64,000 nt of DNA from contig NZ_CP046052.1 of assembly GCF_004802635.2 (NCBI RefSeq), positions 1,178,001 to 1,242,000 on the forward strand. The letters are read 5' to 3'. The position numbers and the translations under genes are program-made. The notes beneath the pieces are model-generated. The model did not search any database, was not told where the DNA came from, and was given only the letters and a program-made list of their open reading frames with translations. The stretch's first letter is position 1. The number at the start of each line of letters is the position of its first letter. Positions 36,959 through 46,595 of this stretch are shown in pieces. This DNA comes from Methylocystis heyeri. GTDB lineage: Bacteria > Pseudomonadota > Alphaproteobacteria > Rhizobiales > Beijerinckiaceae.

Positions 36959-39475
36959 TTAACGAAGCGCCGACGCCGTGATGGCGTCCGGTTTTTGCTC
37001 CGTCTGTTCCGCCCCGGCGCGCAGAAGCGCCGCAATGTCCTCAGGACTTGCGAGGGGATGATGGCTGCTTTGTGGCGAATCGAGCGCCCTCAGCGAGCCC
37101 GGCTTTCCGATCTGCGGCTCCATCTTCGCGACGGCGTCTTCGATCGCGTCCGCCAAAGTTTGAATATCGAGCCGATTCAACGAAACGATGTCGGGGCACC
37201 TCTTCGCCAGCGACTTCCCCGGAAAATCATTGGCGATTGTGAGCAGGCCGGCTTCGGCCATCTCCAGCGGGGGGTAGCTCGGATGGGGAGAGACCATCAG
37301 CGAAACGCCTACCGAAGCGCGATTGAGCCAATCGGCGTAGACCTCCAGAGTCGCCTTGCCGCCGAGGTCCGCGTTTTGAACGGGATAGGCCAGCGGCGCC
37401 TCGAACTCCTCGCCCAGAAAAAGGATTCGCCAGCGGCTGGCGCGAATTGGATCGCGCTGCTGCCAACGGCACAGGCTCGCGCAGATGAGCTCGAAGGCGT
37501 TGCGCATGACCGTAGGACGGCCATAGACCAGGATGATCCGCTCCTTGGGCGTCGGACGCAGCATCGCGGCCACCCTTTCGTTGGTCTGGTAAGGCAGGCA
37601 GAAAGCGGCGCGGAAACGATATTTCCCGGTCATCAGATCGAAGAGCTCCTCCGAATTGATGATCGCGATGGTGTCCTCCGGATAGCGGTAGGTCGCCTCC
37701 GCCATCACGAATTTGCTGCTCCAGCCATAGAAGTTCGGTTCATCGTCCTGAATGACGTAGACGAAGGGCCGGCTTCCGCCGAAAAACCTGCGCCGTTCGC
37801 TCTCGAACCCCAGCGCGAATTCGGCGGTCCACCACGCCGTTGCGACGAAGACATCGTCTTTTCGCAAGTCCAGCCGACCGCCCTCGCGCTCGCTGGCGTC
37901 CACGATGGTGCGACCCGCTTCGTCGAGGCTCGCGGCGAAGGGCGCGGGGACGAAACCCGGAAAGTTCCGATAAGCGGCCTGTTCGATCTCGGCGTCGGTG
38001 ACGATGATCCTGCGGTCGAAATCATCGCCAAGAGCGTCCCCGATCTGCCGGAACAGCCGCAGCGCCGTCGCGACGCCGCCGAAGGTCTGCTCCGGATTGA
38101 TCGTCGGGACGATGAGGTTGAGCCGCGCCCGCGCGCTGCGGGAGGGATAGACCGGAATCGGGCGGGTTTCCTTCAGCGTCCGCGCGAACGGGGCCAGTTC
38201 GATGTCCACGCCCGCAAGACAGGGCTGATAAACCTTGAGCCTGTGCTGGGCGATGTCGGCGGGGGCCGTCACCGGAAGAACGGTCTTCTGCACCGGATAA
38301 AGATCGCGCCGGACCACCTTCAGCCACTCGTAGCCCCGCGACTCCGCCGCCATCAGCACGCAGCGCTCGATCGCATGGGCGAGCGTGCCGTCGATCTGGC
38401 CGCGCTCCTCGGGGAAATCGGAATATTCCAACCCCGCCTCGAGCAGCGGCCCGATGGCGGCGCTACGTCCCCAGAACATCGATCCCGAGGGAAACTCCAG
38501 CACGAGATTCTTGTCGATGGATACGCCGATCCGGCGCATCAGCTTGCGGGCCAGATTGTAGTCGTAGCCCCAGTTCAACACGCCGCGCAGCTCGAAAAGA
38601 TGCTGCGGAAAGACGATCCCAATTTGCGGATCGTCGAATAGGCTGAGGTTCGAGGCCGCAATCTCGGGCGTGCCGAACAGATTGTCGATCAGATAGTCGC
38701 GCCAGCGCGCCAGCGGCTCGCCGCCATGCGGCGAACGCTTGGTGTGAAGGTGCAGGAAAATCTCGTAGCGGTCGTAGACGTCGCGAAAGCCGACGAATTT
38801 GGCGCCGATGTCGCGGCCGCGGTTGGGAAGCCGCCGAATCTCCACCCTGCCCTTCGACCAGTTCGACGTGTCGGCGGAAATTTGGGCGATCTTTTCCTCG
38901 GCGTCGCTGGAAAGGAACAAATCCACCGCGCAGGGGATATTATCCAGCTTCTCGAGGATCAGCGGCAGAACCTCGGGATAAAACACATGAATCACGGCCG
39001 CGACGGGTCCCTTGAATCCGGGCCGGGGCGCATAGGCGAACGGGATCTCGAGAGCGTAGTCCACATCGTTGACGGGCCGCCGGGAGGGCGCAACCCCGTC
39101 CGGCTTCAGCAATTCATAGGTGTAATGATAGCGAATGGCCGAGGCTCGCGCCTCGGCGTTCACCGGATTGCGGCTTCGACCCAGCGGAGGATCGTATTCC
39201 GCCGCGACCTGACGCAGGACGGCGCCGAAGGCGACGCGCAAGCCCTGCGCCCGGACCAGTTCCGGCCCGTCCTTGAAGATGTCTTTGGGCGCCAGAAAGG
39301 CTCCGACCGGCGAATCGACTATTTTTGCGAGTTCGCGCATCGCGGCGCCGTACAGGGCGACTATCCCCCGCTCGGTAAGGATCACATATCCATTGCGAAG
39401 ATGCCTGCGAACCGCTTGAAAAGTCGTTTCGGTCTTGCCCGAAGCCATATTGCCAACCCGTTTCTGCCCCGCCAT
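36959..39475 (-). CDS. RgpF-type rhamnan synthesis protein fused to WsaF-like glycosyltransferase
   Basis: An 838-aa two-domain cytoplasmic enzyme. Residues about 130-400 match the RgpF (rhamnan synthesis F) domain: RDIGAKFVGFRDVYDRYEIF, LHTKRSPHGG, FPSGSMFWGRSAAIGPLL. Residues about 450-810 resemble WsaF-type rhamnosyltransferases: NLIVPTINPEQTFGGVATAL, YVIQDDEPNFYGW, ILVYGRPTVMRNAFEL and VSLMVSPHPSYPPLEMAEAG. It is likely to build a rhamnose- or deoxyhexose-containing surface glycan. ATG 39448 is an alternative start. Divergent from the unknown gene at 39785. Confidence 0.85.
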   Translation of the reverse strand: MAGQKRVGNMASGKTETTFQAVRRHLRNGYVILTERGIVALYGAAMRELAKIVDSPVGAFLAPKDIFKDGPELVRAQGLRVAFGAVLRQVAAEYDPPLGRSRNPVNAEARASAIRYHYTYELLKPDGVAPSRRPVNDVDYALEIPFAYAPRPGFKGPVAAVIHVFYPEVLPLILEKLDNIPCAVDLFLSSDAEEKIAQISADTSNWSKGRVEIRRLPNRGRDIGAKFVGFRDVYDRYEIFLHLHTKRSPHGGEPLARWRDYLIDNLFGTPEIAASNLSLFDDPQIGIVFPQHLFELRGVLNWGYDYNLARKLMRRIGVSIDKNLVLEFPSGSMFWGRSAAIGPLLEAGLEYSDFPEERGQIDGTLAHAIERCVLMAAESRGYEWLKVVRRDLYPVQKTVLPVTAPADIAQHRLKVYQPCLAGVDIELAPFARTLKETRPIPVYPSRSARARLNLIVPTINPEQTFGGVATALRLFRQIGDALGDDFDRRIIVTDAEIEQAAYRNFPGFVPAPFAASLDEAGRTIVDASEREGGRLDLRKDDVFVATAWWTAEFALGFESERRRFFGGSRPFVYVIQDDEPNFYGWSSKFVMAEATYRYPEDTIAIINSEELFDLMTGKYRFRAAFCLPYQTNERVAAMLRPTPKERIILVYGRPTVMRNAFELICASLCRWQQRDPIRASRWRILFLGEEFEAPLAYPVQNADLGGKATLEVYADWLNRASVGVSLMVSPHPSYPPLEMAEAGLLTIANDFPGKSLAKRCPDIVSLNRLDIQTLADAIEDAVAKMEPQIGKPGSLRALDSPQSSHHPLASPEDIAALLRAGAEQTEQKPDAITASALR

Positions 39476-39784
39476 TCGCGGCAGGCCGTCGCCCGTGAAA
39501 AACGGACCCGCGACATAGCCTTAACGACTTCTACCATCGGCCCTCGCTTCTTGTAGCGGTTTTCCGCGCCATTCATGATAAATTATGGAGCCGGCGCCGG
39601 CCCTTGAACCCGCCGGGGCGCTTTTCGCGAGGATCTACAGACTCTTGCGGGCGGAGCGCTCTCTCGACGGAAGGTCCGGCTCGGCCTGCCGCGCGCGCAA
39701 AGATATTCCTCATGACGCCTTTCGGGCGAAGCCCGGCGAAAGGCGGGGCGCAAAGCGCGCTCCGGACGGGACAGAAACGAACCG
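39476..39784. other. Divergent intergenic region
   Basis: About 309 bases between two divergent surface-polysaccharide genes. A plus-strand frame starting at 39585 runs into the next gene in a different frame; it looks like a shadow and is not called. No promoter pair stands out. Confidence 0.45.
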
Positions 39785-40867
39785 ATGTTTTTTCATATCG
39801 ATGCGGACGAAGGACATAGAATCATCGGCTGGGTCGCCCCCGACGATCCCGCGCAGACTCCAAAGATTCTCGTCAAGGTTCAGGATCAGGAGGAATTTGC
39901 CCTCGAAGCGGATATCCTGCGCCCCGAAGTGAGGGATCTGGGACTTCATCCGACCGGAGAGGTGGGGTTTGAAATCACCAATCTCATCGTGCCCGATCTC
40001 GAGAACATAGACGACGTGGAGTTGTTCGACGCCGTCGAACGCATTCCGATCTACCGGCGCTTTCCCCCCGGCCGCTTCATCGAGCGCAAGCTGTTCCTGT
40101 TCGATTGCTCGGTGATGCCGCAGCGACGCATCATAAATGCGGCGTCGCGGCGTTTCGCCCTCTGCTACACCGCCGCCGAACATTATCTGCCGGAAACCAT
40201 TCACGTTTTGATCAACAATAAATCCGCGCGATCGCAATTTCTCGCCGGACGCCCCAATTTCAGTCGCGTCTGCCAGCATTTGCGCAGCGCGGAATATCTC
40301 GTCGCGGCGATGCTGCGCGATCCGTTCACGGAGATGGCGGAGCGCCTTCTGGTGCTGAAGCTGCTCTCCCGCCCCAATTCGAGCCATTTGCTGAAAACAT
40401 TCGTGACCGGCGTCGAACCGCTGGTCGATTTCGCCCGCGATCTCAAGATCGACGAGCACAGAGCCGTGCTCTCCGCTTTCCGCAACTGCACCGACGCCCA
40501 GCGCATGGCGCTCGCCAGTCCGATGGTCAAGACCTTCGGCTGCAACCCGGAGGAAGCGCCCGATTGGCCGCATGTATCGCGCGCCCTGGAGAATCTCGCC
40601 ACGATGGACGTCGTAGGAATGGAGACGTCCTACCCTCTTTTCAGAAGCCTTTTGAACGAGGCGGTGGGGACGGAATTCCTGCGGGACGAGGCGAGCGAGA
40701 CTTTTTCGAGCGTCAGCTCACTGGCGCAGATTCTCGCGCGCGTCGGACTGGCGGCCGATCTTCTCGAGCATGATATCGCGCTTTACGAGGCCGCGCAGGA
40801 GTCGATCCTCGCCGCGGTGGAGGGAGGCTCCGAGGGACCCGCGCCAAACGGCGCTCAGATCATCTGA
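39785..40867 (+). CDS. Unknown protein in polysaccharide cluster
   Basis: A 360-aa soluble-looking protein that I do not recognise. Seen: an N-terminal beta-rich part (MFFHIDADEGHRIIGWVAPD, then ILVKVQDQEEFALEADIL) that recalls small carbohydrate-handling modules found at the start of capsule-cluster proteins, then a largely helical region to the end. No signal peptide or membrane helix. It runs opposite to its neighbours and its 3' end overlaps the KpsE-like gene by 13 bases convergently. Its role in surface glycan assembly is inferred from position alone. Confidence 0.75.
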   Translation: MFFHIDADEGHRIIGWVAPDDPAQTPKILVKVQDQEEFALEADILRPEVRDLGLHPTGEVGFEITNLIVPDLENIDDVELFDAVERIPIYRRFPPGRFIERKLFLFDCSVMPQRRIINAASRRFALCYTAAEHYLPETIHVLINNKSARSQFLAGRPNFSRVCQHLRSAEYLVAAMLRDPFTEMAERLLVLKLLSRPNSSHLLKTFVTGVEPLVDFARDLKIDEHRAVLSAFRNCTDAQRMALASPMVKTFGCNPEEAPDWPHVSRALENLATMDVVGMETSYPLFRSLLNEAVGTEFLRDEASETFSSVSSLAQILARVGLAADLLEHDIALYEAAQESILAAVEGGSEGPAPNGAQII

Positions 40868-42150
40868 TCGCTGAACGCCGCGCCGATCAGCATGCAGATC
40901 GCCCAGAGGACGGCGAGTTCGCAAAACAACAGTACCGTCGAGACGAACACCTTCGGCGTGGCGGGCGCTTCCGGCAGGGTCGGCTTAACCACCACCACCA
41001 GATAAAGCACCTGCTTTTCAAGCTCCTGCCGTGCTTTCTGATAGGACGTCTGCGCGATTTGATAGAGCGTCTGCGCGAATTGCTCTTCGAGTTTCAGGCG
41101 CTCGTAGCCCGCAATCTGCGCGGAAAGCGCGTCGCTGGCTTTTTCGCTGGTGAGCTTGGCTCTCGCTTCGGCTATCTGCTTGTTGATGGTGGCGAGCTTC
41201 GCCCGCTGTATGCGCTCGCTGGGCGAATCGGGAGAAAGCGCCCCCGTGAAGGTCGAAAGCTCGGCCTCGAGGTCGATCTTTTCCAGCGTCAGCTTGCCGA
41301 TGACCTCGCTTATGCTCGCGGCCTTCGAGGTAGGATCGATGAGAAGATTGGCGTTGCGGAACTGCAGCAGCTTCTCGCGCGCGTCGGCGAGGCGCTGGCT
41401 GCTCACGGAGACTTCCTGGTCTGCGCGCTTCAACGCGTCCTTGCGGCCCCGCAGGGTTATCTGATTGACGAGCGCCTCGCTGAGCCGCACCAGGTCGTTG
41501 GAGAGGCGCAATGCGCTCTCGGGGCTGTAGGCGTCGACCTGGACGGTCAATATGCCCGACATCGACTCGACGCTCGCGGTGATATGCTTGGCCCAATATT
41601 TCTGGAGGTCTTCGATATTGGCGCCGCGCCGCAGACGCGAGAAATAATCGACGTCGTCGCCGGAATAGATGCTTTCGAAATAGGCGCGACCGCCGATGTC
41701 CGCGATCATGGCGCGGCTCTTGAGATAATTCAGGACGATATAAGTGTCCTGCGTGGTGCTTTTCGAGCCGCCCGAAAACTTGCTGATGAGAGAGGACATC
41801 GTCGAGGAATCGCCCATGGCGGCGACCTTCTGCTCGGGAGCGGCGCGCACCGTGAGGCGCAACTCGACGGAATAGCCCCTCGTTTCCCACAGCAGCGCGT
41901 AAAGCCACATGACGAAGGTGGGCAGTATGACGAACAACAGGAAAGTCTTTGCGCCTAACCCCATGCGCGAGACGGCGGGCTCTAGCGTCCTCCCGGTTTG
42001 GGCGGCGGCGCCGGCCACCGCCGGAAGCCGGGAGCGTATGACGGCAGGCAGGTTCCTGGACAGATTCGCAACGTCCGGCGAAGCGAACAGGCTTCGCAGG
42101 CTCGCCGCCCACTTTCCGATCTTTTGGCTGAAAAGATTTATCCCGGTCAT
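40855..42150 (-). CDS. Capsule export inner-membrane protein, KpsE/CtrB-like
   Basis: Polysaccharide co-polymerase/export periplasmic adaptor of the KpsE/CtrB/BexC class, 431 aa. Seen: a cytoplasmic N-terminus, membrane helix about residues 70-88 (FLLFVILPTFVMWLYALLW), a long periplasmic coiled-coil region (for example LADAREKLLQFRNANLLIDP, IAEARAKLTSEK), the PTLPEAPATPKV proline motif just before the second helix (about 405-427). Partner ABC transporter genes kpsM/kpsT are not in the window. Confidence 0.87.
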   Translation of the reverse strand: MTGINLFSQKIGKWAASLRSLFASPDVANLSRNLPAVIRSRLPAVAGAAAQTGRTLEPAVSRMGLGAKTFLLFVILPTFVMWLYALLWETRGYSVELRLTVRAAPEQKVAAMGDSSTMSSLISKFSGGSKSTTQDTYIVLNYLKSRAMIADIGGRAYFESIYSGDDVDYFSRLRRGANIEDLQKYWAKHITASVESMSGILTVQVDAYSPESALRLSNDLVRLSEALVNQITLRGRKDALKRADQEVSVSSQRLADAREKLLQFRNANLLIDPTSKAASISEVIGKLTLEKIDLEAELSTFTGALSPDSPSERIQRAKLATINKQIAEARAKLTSEKASDALSAQIAGYERLKLEEQFAQTLYQIAQTSYQKARQELEKQVLYLVVVVKPTLPEAPATPKVFVSTVLLFCELAVLWAICMLIGAAFSDQMI

Positions 42151-42335
42151 TCGCCCGTTCAGCTAACGGCTCGCGCCGTCTGTCCCAAATGCGCCCGCGC
42201 CTGCGGCGGCTCCGCAAGCGCAAGCGCGCCAGCGTCGTTCACCGCGGCTTTGATAGACGAGGAACGTCCATCTGAACAGGAGTTGGGATCAAACTGGGGC
42301 CAAAGGATGACGCGGCCGTGACTGCAGCCGCGCGA

Positions 42336-44348
42336 TCACGCCAGCGCCGGGATATGTGCGTATAAAGACATCGCGGGATTGAAATAGGGATCATTGCGGA
42401 TCGTTCCCCGCCATTTGTCGATGAAATAACCGCGCTCGGCGGCGTAGGTTTTCTGCAGACGGAAAGCGGCTCCGCCCCGACTCGCGGACTGATGGTGCAT
42501 CAGCGCCGCCCGCGTGTCGCAGATCGTGCGCCATCCTCGCCGCGAAAGTCGCAAGCACAGATCGATGTCGTTGAGTTCGATGGGGAGATTTTCGGCGTCG
42601 AAGCCGGAAACCGCCTCGAACTTGCGCCGCTCCACCATCAGACAGGCTCCCGTGACCGCCGAAGCCTCGTGAGGATGAAGATTCATGCCATGCCAGCCCT
42701 CTTCGGCTGCGCCCAGCTCCGAGCCGAAATGGCCCGCGACGCCGCCCATGCCGAGCACGACGCCGACATGCTGGACTCTGTTGTCGGGGAACAACAGCTT
42801 CGCCCCCACGGCGCCCACATCCGCCATCGACGCGAACTCCAGCATCGACTCGAGCCATCCCGGCGTCAGCGCCGTAGTGTCGTTGTTGAGGAACAGAAGA
42901 AACTCGCCGCGCGCCTCCTGCGCCGCGCGATTGCATATGGCGGAGAAATTGAAAGGACCGGGCGCGGGCAGAATCCGGACGCGCCGGTCGCGGCGCAGGG
43001 TCTCGACGAAGAGGCGATGCGTCGCCGCCTCTATGCTGTCATTGTCCACCACGATGACGTCGAGATCGGGATCGGTGACCGAACTCAGTAGCGAATCGAG
43101 ACAGGGCCGCAGCAGATCCGCGCGGTCGCGGGTCGGGATGATCGCGCTCACCCGCGCCTTCGGCCGCCTTTCAGGCGAAGCCGGGCGCGCAGGCCGGCGC
43201 GGCTGGGGCGCCGCCCCCAGACGGAAAAGAATGCGCGCGATGCGACCCACGGAGGATACTTCCGCACGAGCCAGCAAATCGTCGAGCAGACATTCGGGCG
43301 TTCGCGCCAGCGAATCGGCCTCGCCTCGCAACAGCGCGCCCCGGAACATCGCCGCCCGGCCCACATAGGGCGAAACGGCGTTCAGAACCGGACTCCAGCC
43401 CGGCTTGAAACATGGCGCCCCTTGCGGCCCGGCGTCGCAATGATCCGCGTAGGCTATGGTCTCCTGCGGGTTTCTCGCGAAATGCTCGACGAAACAGGCG
43501 AGCCCGTGAGGCGGGAACTCATCGCCGGCGCGCAGGCTGCAAAGGAGATCGTTCGAGACCTCCGGCGCGCCGTCCTCGATTCTGGTGAAGCGCCCGTCCC
43601 CGAGCGAGGCTGCAAACCCGGCCGTTCCGCCCTCGAGCAAGACCCGCCAGCGTGGATAGGTTTGTTCCAGAAACGAGCGTCGGCTCGCTTCCACCGCCGC
43701 CGGGGTCGCGCCCTCGACATGCAGGACGATCGTCGCGACCGGGGCGCTTTCCCAGTCGGCGCGAGGGCGGTCGACGGCTCCGTCGGACCGGCGGTTTCTC
43801 TCCCGGCTCCAGGCAGGATAGCCGGAAACCTCCTCGCGCCCCAGCGCCCAGCGGAGATTGAGATCGGCCTCGTCGTGCAGGCCCACCATCCGGGCCGACA
43901 GCGAGAAGAACATGCGTTTCGGCGACGCCAGCGCCTTGCGCAGCGAAACCCCCAGCGGAACCGGGCCTATGGAAAGGATGCGGAAGTCGAATCTCCCGAT
44001 CCGATCGGTCGGGCAGATCCACAGGGCGGCGAGGTCCGGCGGCGCGCGTCCGAGCCATATCGCTTCGCCCTCGCAAGGCGCGGGCGCGAGAACGTCCTTC
44101 CGCGAGCCGTCGCGCATCAGGAAGCGCAGTATCGGCCGCACCGGCTCGTCGTAGAGACTCGCGGCGTAGCGCATGGCGATCCAGCGGCCGGGCTGAAAAT
44201 CCGCGATCGAAGACAGTCGCAACCAGGGTTCCGCCGACGTCGCTTCGGGCCCGGATTCGCCCATTGCGACGTCGCGTTCCGGGATGAGCGCCAAGCCAGT
44301 CTGGTCGCAGGCCTCCACGCCGATCATGTCATTGCTTTTGTCGATCAT
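42336..44348 (-). CDS. Two-domain family 2 glycosyltransferase
   Basis: A 670-aa cytoplasmic glycosyltransferase of the O-antigen/rhamnosyl type. C-terminal GT2 domain (about 395-650): VSAIIPTRDRADLLRPCLDSL, VIVVDNDS, FLNNDTTALTPGWL (DxD-like), VTGACLMVERRKFEAVSGFD and ELNDIDLCLRLSRRGW. A middle region (about 190-370) looks like a degenerate second GT2 fold without a clear DxD. The N-terminal 150 residues are unassigned. Close to the KpsE-like gene and the RgpF-type enzyme, with which it presumably acts. Confidence 0.87.
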   Translation of the reverse strand: MIDKSNDMIGVEACDQTGLALIPERDVAMGESGPEATSAEPWLRLSSIADFQPGRWIAMRYAASLYDEPVRPILRFLMRDGSRKDVLAPAPCEGEAIWLGRAPPDLAALWICPTDRIGRFDFRILSIGPVPLGVSLRKALASPKRMFFSLSARMVGLHDEADLNLRWALGREEVSGYPAWSRERNRRSDGAVDRPRADWESAPVATIVLHVEGATPAAVEASRRSFLEQTYPRWRVLLEGGTAGFAASLGDGRFTRIEDGAPEVSNDLLCSLRAGDEFPPHGLACFVEHFARNPQETIAYADHCDAGPQGAPCFKPGWSPVLNAVSPYVGRAAMFRGALLRGEADSLARTPECLLDDLLARAEVSSVGRIARILFRLGAAPQPRRPARPASPERRPKARVSAIIPTRDRADLLRPCLDSLLSSVTDPDLDVIVVDNDSIEAATHRLFVETLRRDRRVRILPAPGPFNFSAICNRAAQEARGEFLLFLNNDTTALTPGWLESMLEFASMADVGAVGAKLLFPDNRVQHVGVVLGMGGVAGHFGSELGAAEEGWHGMNLHPHEASAVTGACLMVERRKFEAVSGFDAENLPIELNDIDLCLRLSRRGWRTICDTRAALMHHQSASRGGAAFRLQKTYAAERGYFIDKWRGTIRNDPYFNPAMSLYAHIPALA

Positions 44349-44387
44349 TGTTCCTGCATGGGCGCCGCCGGGGCCAAAAAAAGCCCG

Positions 44388-44963
44388 TCAGGCCTTCTTG
44401 CCGTTTCGGCCGGCGATAAAGAGGCCGAAGGCCAGTGCGCCGGCGAGGCCGAGCAATACGAAGGGCAGCTTCCTCATCGGCGCGCCGCCGACCGAGAAGG
44501 GAAAGCGCGCCTCCCAATGCTGGCCGCTCGAATCCTCCACCGTCACGACCCCCACATAACTTCCGGCCTTGTCGAAACGATGAGCGAAGCTGAAGGTGCC
44601 GTTGGGATAGACCTGCGGCGCGAGATAGGCGATCGTCGGACCATCGGCGGCGCCGCCGTCCGCGGTTTCTTCCCCCTCGCGAAGAATACGGAAGTCCGTC
44701 TTCATCCCGCGCAGCTCGTCCTGCCCGAAGTCAAAGACGAAGGTCGTGTCTCCGACCGAGGGCGCGTCCTCGCAGAATTTTTTTCGCCCGGTCCCGGGCT
44801 GATAGCCGGAAAAATAGAAGAAATCAGGGCCGATCTTGAGGACGCACTGGTCCTGATCATAGCCCAGCGACCCCCGGGCAGTGGCGTCGGTTATCCTCGA
44901 GTAGAGGCCGAGAGAAATCGTGGCCGTAACCACACACACGACAAGAAGATCGTTTAGTTTCAT
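44388..44963 (-). CDS. Unknown bitopic periplasmic protein
   Basis: A 191-aa protein with an N-terminal hydrophobic signal/anchor (residues 5-22), a periplasmic domain of about 130 residues with two Cys (DQDQCVLKIGPDFFYFSG and KKFCEDAPSVGD), and a C-terminal membrane helix (RKLPFVLLGLAGALAFGLFI) ending in a basic tail. The stretch HRFDKAGSYVGVVTVEDSSG looks like a beta-sandwich edge. I do not recognise the family; resemblance in layout to copper-site PmoD-type proteins is superficial, because the expected Cys/Met ligands are not evident. Confidence 0.7.
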   Translation of the reverse strand: MKLNDLLVVCVVTATISLGLYSRITDATARGSLGYDQDQCVLKIGPDFFYFSGYQPGTGRKKFCEDAPSVGDTTFVFDFGQDELRGMKTDFRILREGEETADGGAADGPTIAYLAPQVYPNGTFSFAHRFDKAGSYVGVVTVEDSSGQHWEARFPFSVGGAPMRKLPFVLLGLAGALAFGLFIAGRNGKKA

Positions 44964-45050
44964 TGGCCTGCCTCCGGTCCCAGCCTCTCGCGTCGCCGGT
45001 TATTTTTCAGCGAGTATAACAAGCCGGGAGAAAGGCGGTAGCAGGCATGT

Positions 45051-46040
45051 TCAAGCTTCCGCCCGAAGCGGGCGCATCAACAGAGAATCTATGGCCCCTT
45101 CCACGCTCAGCCGGTTGGTGAGGATCGCCGCCACCGCTTCGGCTATGGGCATTTCGATCTGTCTTTCGCGCGCGACCTCCACCAGCGCGGAAGCGGTGAA
45201 GGCGCCTTCCGCGAGCTTGCCGTGATTGGCCTCGCGCGGCGTTTCGCCGCCGCCCAGCGCATAGCCGAGCGCAAAGTTGCGCGATTGGGCGGAACCGCAG
45301 GTCAGCACCAGATCGCCCAGGCCGGAGAGGCCCATCAGCGTCTCCTGGCGGGCGCCCCAGGCTTCGCCCAGCCGGCGCAGTTCCGCGAAACCCCGCGCGA
45401 TGAGGGCGGCCTGCGCGCTGGCCCCCAGCGCGCGCCCGGCGGCCATGCCGCAGGCGATGGCGAGGACGTTCTTGGCCGCGCCGCCGATCTCGACCCCGCG
45501 CAGGTCGGTGGAACGGTAGAGCCGGAAGGTCCTGGTGGAAAGCTGCTCGCAAAGATGCTGCGCCAGGGCGTCGTCGCCCGCCGCCAGCGTCACGGCGGTG
45601 GGCAACCCTTTGCAGACATCGCTGGCGAAGCTCGGTCCCGACAGAACCGCGACCTCCGCCTCGGGAGCCTCCTCGGCGACGACCTCGCTCATGAATTTGA
45701 GCGTGTCGCGCTCGATGCCCTTGGCGCAGGTGACGAAGGCCGCGCCCTTGCGCAGATAGGGGCGCGCCTGCCGGACGACGGACCGCATCGCCTGCGCGGG
45801 CACGACGCCGAGGACAATCTCGGCCTCGGCGAGGTCGGAGAGATCGGCGGTCGGCGCGACGGCGGGCGCAAGGGGAAGGCCCGGCAAATGCCGCCGGTTT
45901 TCCCGGTCCCGCGCCAGCGCCGCTATATGGGCGGTGTCGTGTCCCCAAAGGGGCACGCGATCGCGTCCCGCCGAGGCGACATTGGCGAGCGCCGCGCCCC
46001 ATGCTCCGGCGCCGAGAACGAATACCGAGGCGCGGCTCAT
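45051..46040 (-). CDS. gpsA: Glycerol-3-phosphate dehydrogenase [NAD(P)+]
   Basis: Makes sn-glycerol-3-phosphate for phospholipids, 329 aa. Seen: VFVLGAGAWGAALANV (dinucleotide fold), the ATCAKGIE-like VTCAKGIERDTLKFMSEV, catalytic-lysine region GGAAKNVLAIACGMAAG and LSGLGDLVLTCGSAQSRN. Its start overlaps the upstream PLD gene by four bases. It is the last gene of a tsaD-PLD-gpsA run. Confidence 0.96.
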   Translation of the reverse strand: MSRASVFVLGAGAWGAALANVASAGRDRVPLWGHDTAHIAALARDRENRRHLPGLPLAPAVAPTADLSDLAEAEIVLGVVPAQAMRSVVRQARPYLRKGAAFVTCAKGIERDTLKFMSEVVAEEAPEAEVAVLSGPSFASDVCKGLPTAVTLAAGDDALAQHLCEQLSTRTFRLYRSTDLRGVEIGGAAKNVLAIACGMAAGRALGASAQAALIARGFAELRRLGEAWGARQETLMGLSGLGDLVLTCGSAQSRNFALGYALGGGETPREANHGKLAEGAFTASALVEVARERQIEMPIAEAVAAILTNRLSVEGAIDSLLMRPLRAEA

Positions 46041-46588
46041 CTTGCTCCAATCCGCTGGTTGTCGGCCCGCGCCCAGAGCCGCTCGAAATTTTCGCTGAAG
46101 CCGCGCGCGAGCTCCGGACTTTCGACGACGATCAGGTCGTTGTCCTGATATTCCTCGCCCGAAACGCTGAAATTGGCCGATCCGCTGCGCAGGATGCGCC
46201 GGTCGACGGCGAAGGATTTCATGTGCATGAGATCCCCCGATCGGCGTTTCTGGCGCAGCTCGACATTGGGCGTGGCGGAAATGGCCGCCACCGCATGCTC
46301 GGAATGGGCCATCTGATCGCCGTCGAGATAGACGCGGATATGGACGCCCCGCATCGCGGCGCGGCCCAGCGCGCTCACCACCGCCCGGTCGCTGAGGACA
46401 TAGGCGGCCATGTCGATGGAGGATCGGGCCTCGTCGATCAGCCGTGCGTCGATCGAGCCGATCCCGTCTCCCGGACCATAGAAGGCCCGCACGCCCGCAA
46501 AAGACGGCTCTTTCGAGAGCGGGCCGGAGGCCGGCGGCTGCGGCGTCAAGGCCAGCGCCGTCACCGCGGCGGCCAGTCTGGTTCGCAT
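46037..46588 (-). CDS. Single-domain phospholipase D-like nuclease
   Basis: A 183-aa exported PLD-superfamily protein. Seen: an N-terminal hydrophobic leader (about 1-20), and one complete HKD motif, HMKSFAVD with His122, Lys124 and Asp129, followed by RSGSANFSVSGEE. One HKD motif means it should act as a dimer, like the Nuc-type nucleases. ATG 46588 is preferred over 46660, which overlaps tsaD. Located between tsaD and gpsA with tight spacing. Confidence 0.87.
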   Translation of the reverse strand: MRTRLAAAVTALALTPQPPASGPLSKEPSFAGVRAFYGPGDGIGSIDARLIDEARSSIDMAAYVLSDRAVVSALGRAAMRGVHIRVYLDGDQMAHSEHAVAAISATPNVELRQKRRSGDLMHMKSFAVDRRILRSGSANFSVSGEEYQDNDLIVVESPELARGFSENFERLWARADNQRIGAR

Positions 46589-46595
46589 GGCTCTC

